Shown: in pieces, positions 53,907 to 64,000 of the stretch
How positions within the stretch are numbered: the stretch's first letter is position 1
Layout of the letters: each line of letters starts with the position of its first letter
Assembly (NCBI GenBank): GCA_054601695.1
Contig: BAAHQB010000020.1
Coordinates: 992,001-1,056,000, forward strand
Length of the DNA: 64,000 bases
Source: Amorphochlora amoebiformis
Taxonomy: Eukaryota; Cercozoa; Chlorarachniophyceae
Direction of reading: 5' to 3'
Position numbers and translations under genes: made by a program
Notes under the pieces: model-generated
Database searches by the model: none
What the model was told of the DNA's origin: nothing
What the model saw: only the letters and a program-made list of their open reading frames with translations

Positions 53907-55039
53907 TATGGATTGGTGCATGAATATGTTCCATATATTGTTGACATGGTTTAAGACTCGTGAAAGCATGTAGACCGTCATACAGGGACTGATCGAAGAA
54001 GGAAAAAAAAAAAATGCGTTTACGTAACAATAATGTTTGCCTTTGTCATGATTTAAATGTGACGTCGAGTGACATATAACGCAATCTAATTCAGTCGCAT
54101 TTTCCGATACATGAAAGCGATTTAAGTGTTGTCAAGGCTATTTTGACCTCATGGCTGCCTTCTCGCGGGAAGGTATTTGTTCGCGAAAAGTTGGGAGAGA
54201 GACAATGAGAAGAAAAGGAGAGGCGTACCGAGCCATGGAGGTCAATCGTTACAGTCTGGTAGAGCGGCAGATGGGGGGAAATGCGAGAAAACACATATTG
54301 TCATTCGGTGACGAAGAGTGAAGAACAGCGGTGCGCCAGTCACGGCCACCATGCGCAAGTTTCAACAAAGCGTAAATTTGGGCGATTCTCCCTTTACGCT
54401 TTTATTTTTTGTCACAAAAGGCATACGTCATGTCACTCCGGTTTGTCACAACCTGCTACGCTGCTATGTTATAGGGTTATAAACATATTAGGGGGTTTCA
54501 AATGGGGTAATTTTAAGACGAAATTACCTAACTCTTGTAACGGAACGGTCTCGCGGAATGGAGGGACACTGGTGGCGTCGTGTTCTCTCACACATCTGTG
54601 CGGTTTTCCGGTTCCTATCCAAACCACAGGCTTCCCAATGACTAGGTATGTAGTCCCAACGTTCGAATGCTCTTTGTATGAAATATGGTCTCTCTACCCG
54701 GGTGAGAGGTCACTCTTGCCATTTGGTAAGACTCGAATGGGTCTGGATTCAGTGAATAAATTCATAAATTCATTCATGTGCGGTAACATCGGGGGTTCAA
54801 TCCCATGTAGCACTCATTCTCGCCTATAAAGGGCGTATGCATGAATGGTCCCACGGATCCTTGCATCGTTGTGACAGACACTGCATGTTGCCAAGCATTC
54901 GTTTAAAAGTTGTCCCAGAACTAGTATGTATCCATGCATACGAAGATGTTAATCGTTTTATGAATAATATAATACACATATGAAAATAGGTATTTTATAT
55001 GAATATATATATATTTATATATATATTGGATAACTGTAG
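53766..55039. promoter_or_regulatory. Head-to-head spacer, candidate bidirectional promoter
   Basis: The two receptor genes are transcribed away from this segment. From about 53990 to 54960 it is ordinary-complexity sequence free of (TA)n, unlike nearly everything around it. A TATAAA lies at 54824-54829 on the + strand, close to a Met codon at 54837. The missing first exon of each receptor should lie here. One candidate on the + strand begins at 54837 and could donate in the right phase at a GT at 54886. On the - strand a candidate begins after an AG near 53995 ([11 protein letters not shown]). Confidence 0.5.
54281..54829 (+). CDS. Hypothetical uninterrupted ORF, 182 codons
   Basis: The longest reading frame in the window that is not repeat-driven. 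It is Cys- and Ser-rich with about a dozen Cys, has no membrane helix or familiar motif, and lies wholly within the head-to-head spacer. It contrasts with all other genes here in lacking introns. It may be a real small gene, a transposon remnant or chance. It has no splice-site or homology support. Confidence 0.3.
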   Translation: MRENTYCHSVTKSEEQRCASHGHHAQVSTKRKFGRFSLYAFIFCHKRHTSCHSGLSQPATLLCYRVINILGGFKWGNFKTKLPNSCNGTVSRNGGTLVASCSLTHLCGFPVPIQTTGFPMTRYVVPTFECSLYEIWSLYPGERSLLPFGKTRMGLDSVNKFINSFMCGNIGGSIPCSTHSRL

Positions 55040-63516
<8,477 letters not shown>

Positions 63517-63529
63517 GTACTCTTTCTCA

Positions 63530-63905
63530 TATCTCTCTCTCTCTTTCTCTCTTTCTATCACTTCTCTCTCTCTTGTTCGCACTCTCTCCCTTGTTCGCGC
63601 TCTCTCTCTTGTCCGCGCTCTCTCTCTTGATCGCTCTGTCTCTCTTGTTTGCGCTCTCTCTCTTGTTCGCGCTCTCTCTCTTGTTCTCTCTCTCTCTTTT
63701 GTTCGCTCTTGTTTGCTCTCTCTCTCTTGTTCGCGCTCTCTCTCTTGTTCGCTTTCTCTCTTGTTCGCTCTCTCTCTCTCTTGTTCGCCCTCCCTCTTGT
63801 TCGCTTTCTCTCTTGTTTAATCTCTCTCTTGTTTAATCTCTCTCTTGTTCGCTCTCTCTGTTCCTCGCCCTCTCTCTCTCTCTCTCCTCCTTTCCTTTCC
63901 CTCTA
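63530..63905 (+). repeat. CT-rich tract with ctctcttgttcgc units
   Basis: About 17 units of a 14-22-bp pyrimidine element containing TTGTTCGC. It follows the donor of exon 63433-63516 and so is intronic. The remaining 63906-64000 shows no supported exon. Confidence 0.85.
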
Positions 63906-64000
63906 ACTCATGCAATATATTACACGCTATTATTTAGATGTAAATGTGATACCAGAGATTTCCTAGTCATGTACTATTAACCTCGATGAGTCTAACTCAT

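Noticed and set aside
54785-54812. tRNA-like T-loop (ggttcaatccc)
   Set aside because: No matching acceptor, D or anticodon stems around it.

Overview
This is nuclear DNA of a eukaryote with spliceosomal (GT-AG) introns and TTAGGG-type telomeric repeats. It is not bacterial. About nine tenths of the window is (TA)n microsatellite, CT/GA tracts, minisatellites and interstitial TTAGGG/CCCTAA arrays. The coding sequence is cut into very small exons (11-152 bp) that stand out as islands of ordinary composition. Nearly all long uninterrupted reading frames here are artefacts of TA or CT repeats (poly-YI, poly-LS), so I rebuilt genes exon by exon from splice sites and reading-frame phase. I cannot name the species; a protist or alga with a repeat-bloated genome is an inference.

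Layout. (1) 437-25911, + strand: one gene of about 41 exons and about 870 codons, 5'-truncated by the window edge, hydrophilic, with a Pro/Gly/Met-rich C-terminus; not recognised. (2) 25912-27167: ordinary-complexity spacer between two convergent genes. (3) 27168-32734, - strand: at least seven exons of an unrecognised gene, possibly a 3' continuation of the next one. (4) 33201-41530, - strand: 13 exons encoding U3 snoRNP protein IMP3 (209 aa in over 8 kb), whose introns carry most of the interstitial telomeric repeats. (5) 42706-44887, - strand: four-exon gene of about 115 aa, unrecognised. (6) 44888-46669: repeats, mainly a GA-rich array. (7) 46670-53765 (-) and 55040-63516 (+, running past the fully coding part seen here): two paralogous seven-transmembrane receptor-like genes, head to head, with identical sizes for all ten shared exons. 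The spacer 53766-55039 is ordinary sequence and may hold a bidirectional promoter.

The most striking signal is a repeated architecture in four of the five genes (IMP3 is the exception). Intact exons are accompanied by tandem copies of only one edge of themselves, joined through (TA)n. Copies of the 5' edge (with the acceptor AG) always lie upstream of the intact exon, and copies of the 3' edge (with the donor GT) always lie downstream. I count at least twelve such families on both strands, with one to thirteen copies each. They behave as recurrent tandem duplications with one breakpoint in the intronic TA tract and the other inside the exon, and they litter introns with decoy splice sites.

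Exon joins were accepted only when acceptor, donor and reading-frame phase agreed. Several plausible islands that failed the phase test are listed as rejected.
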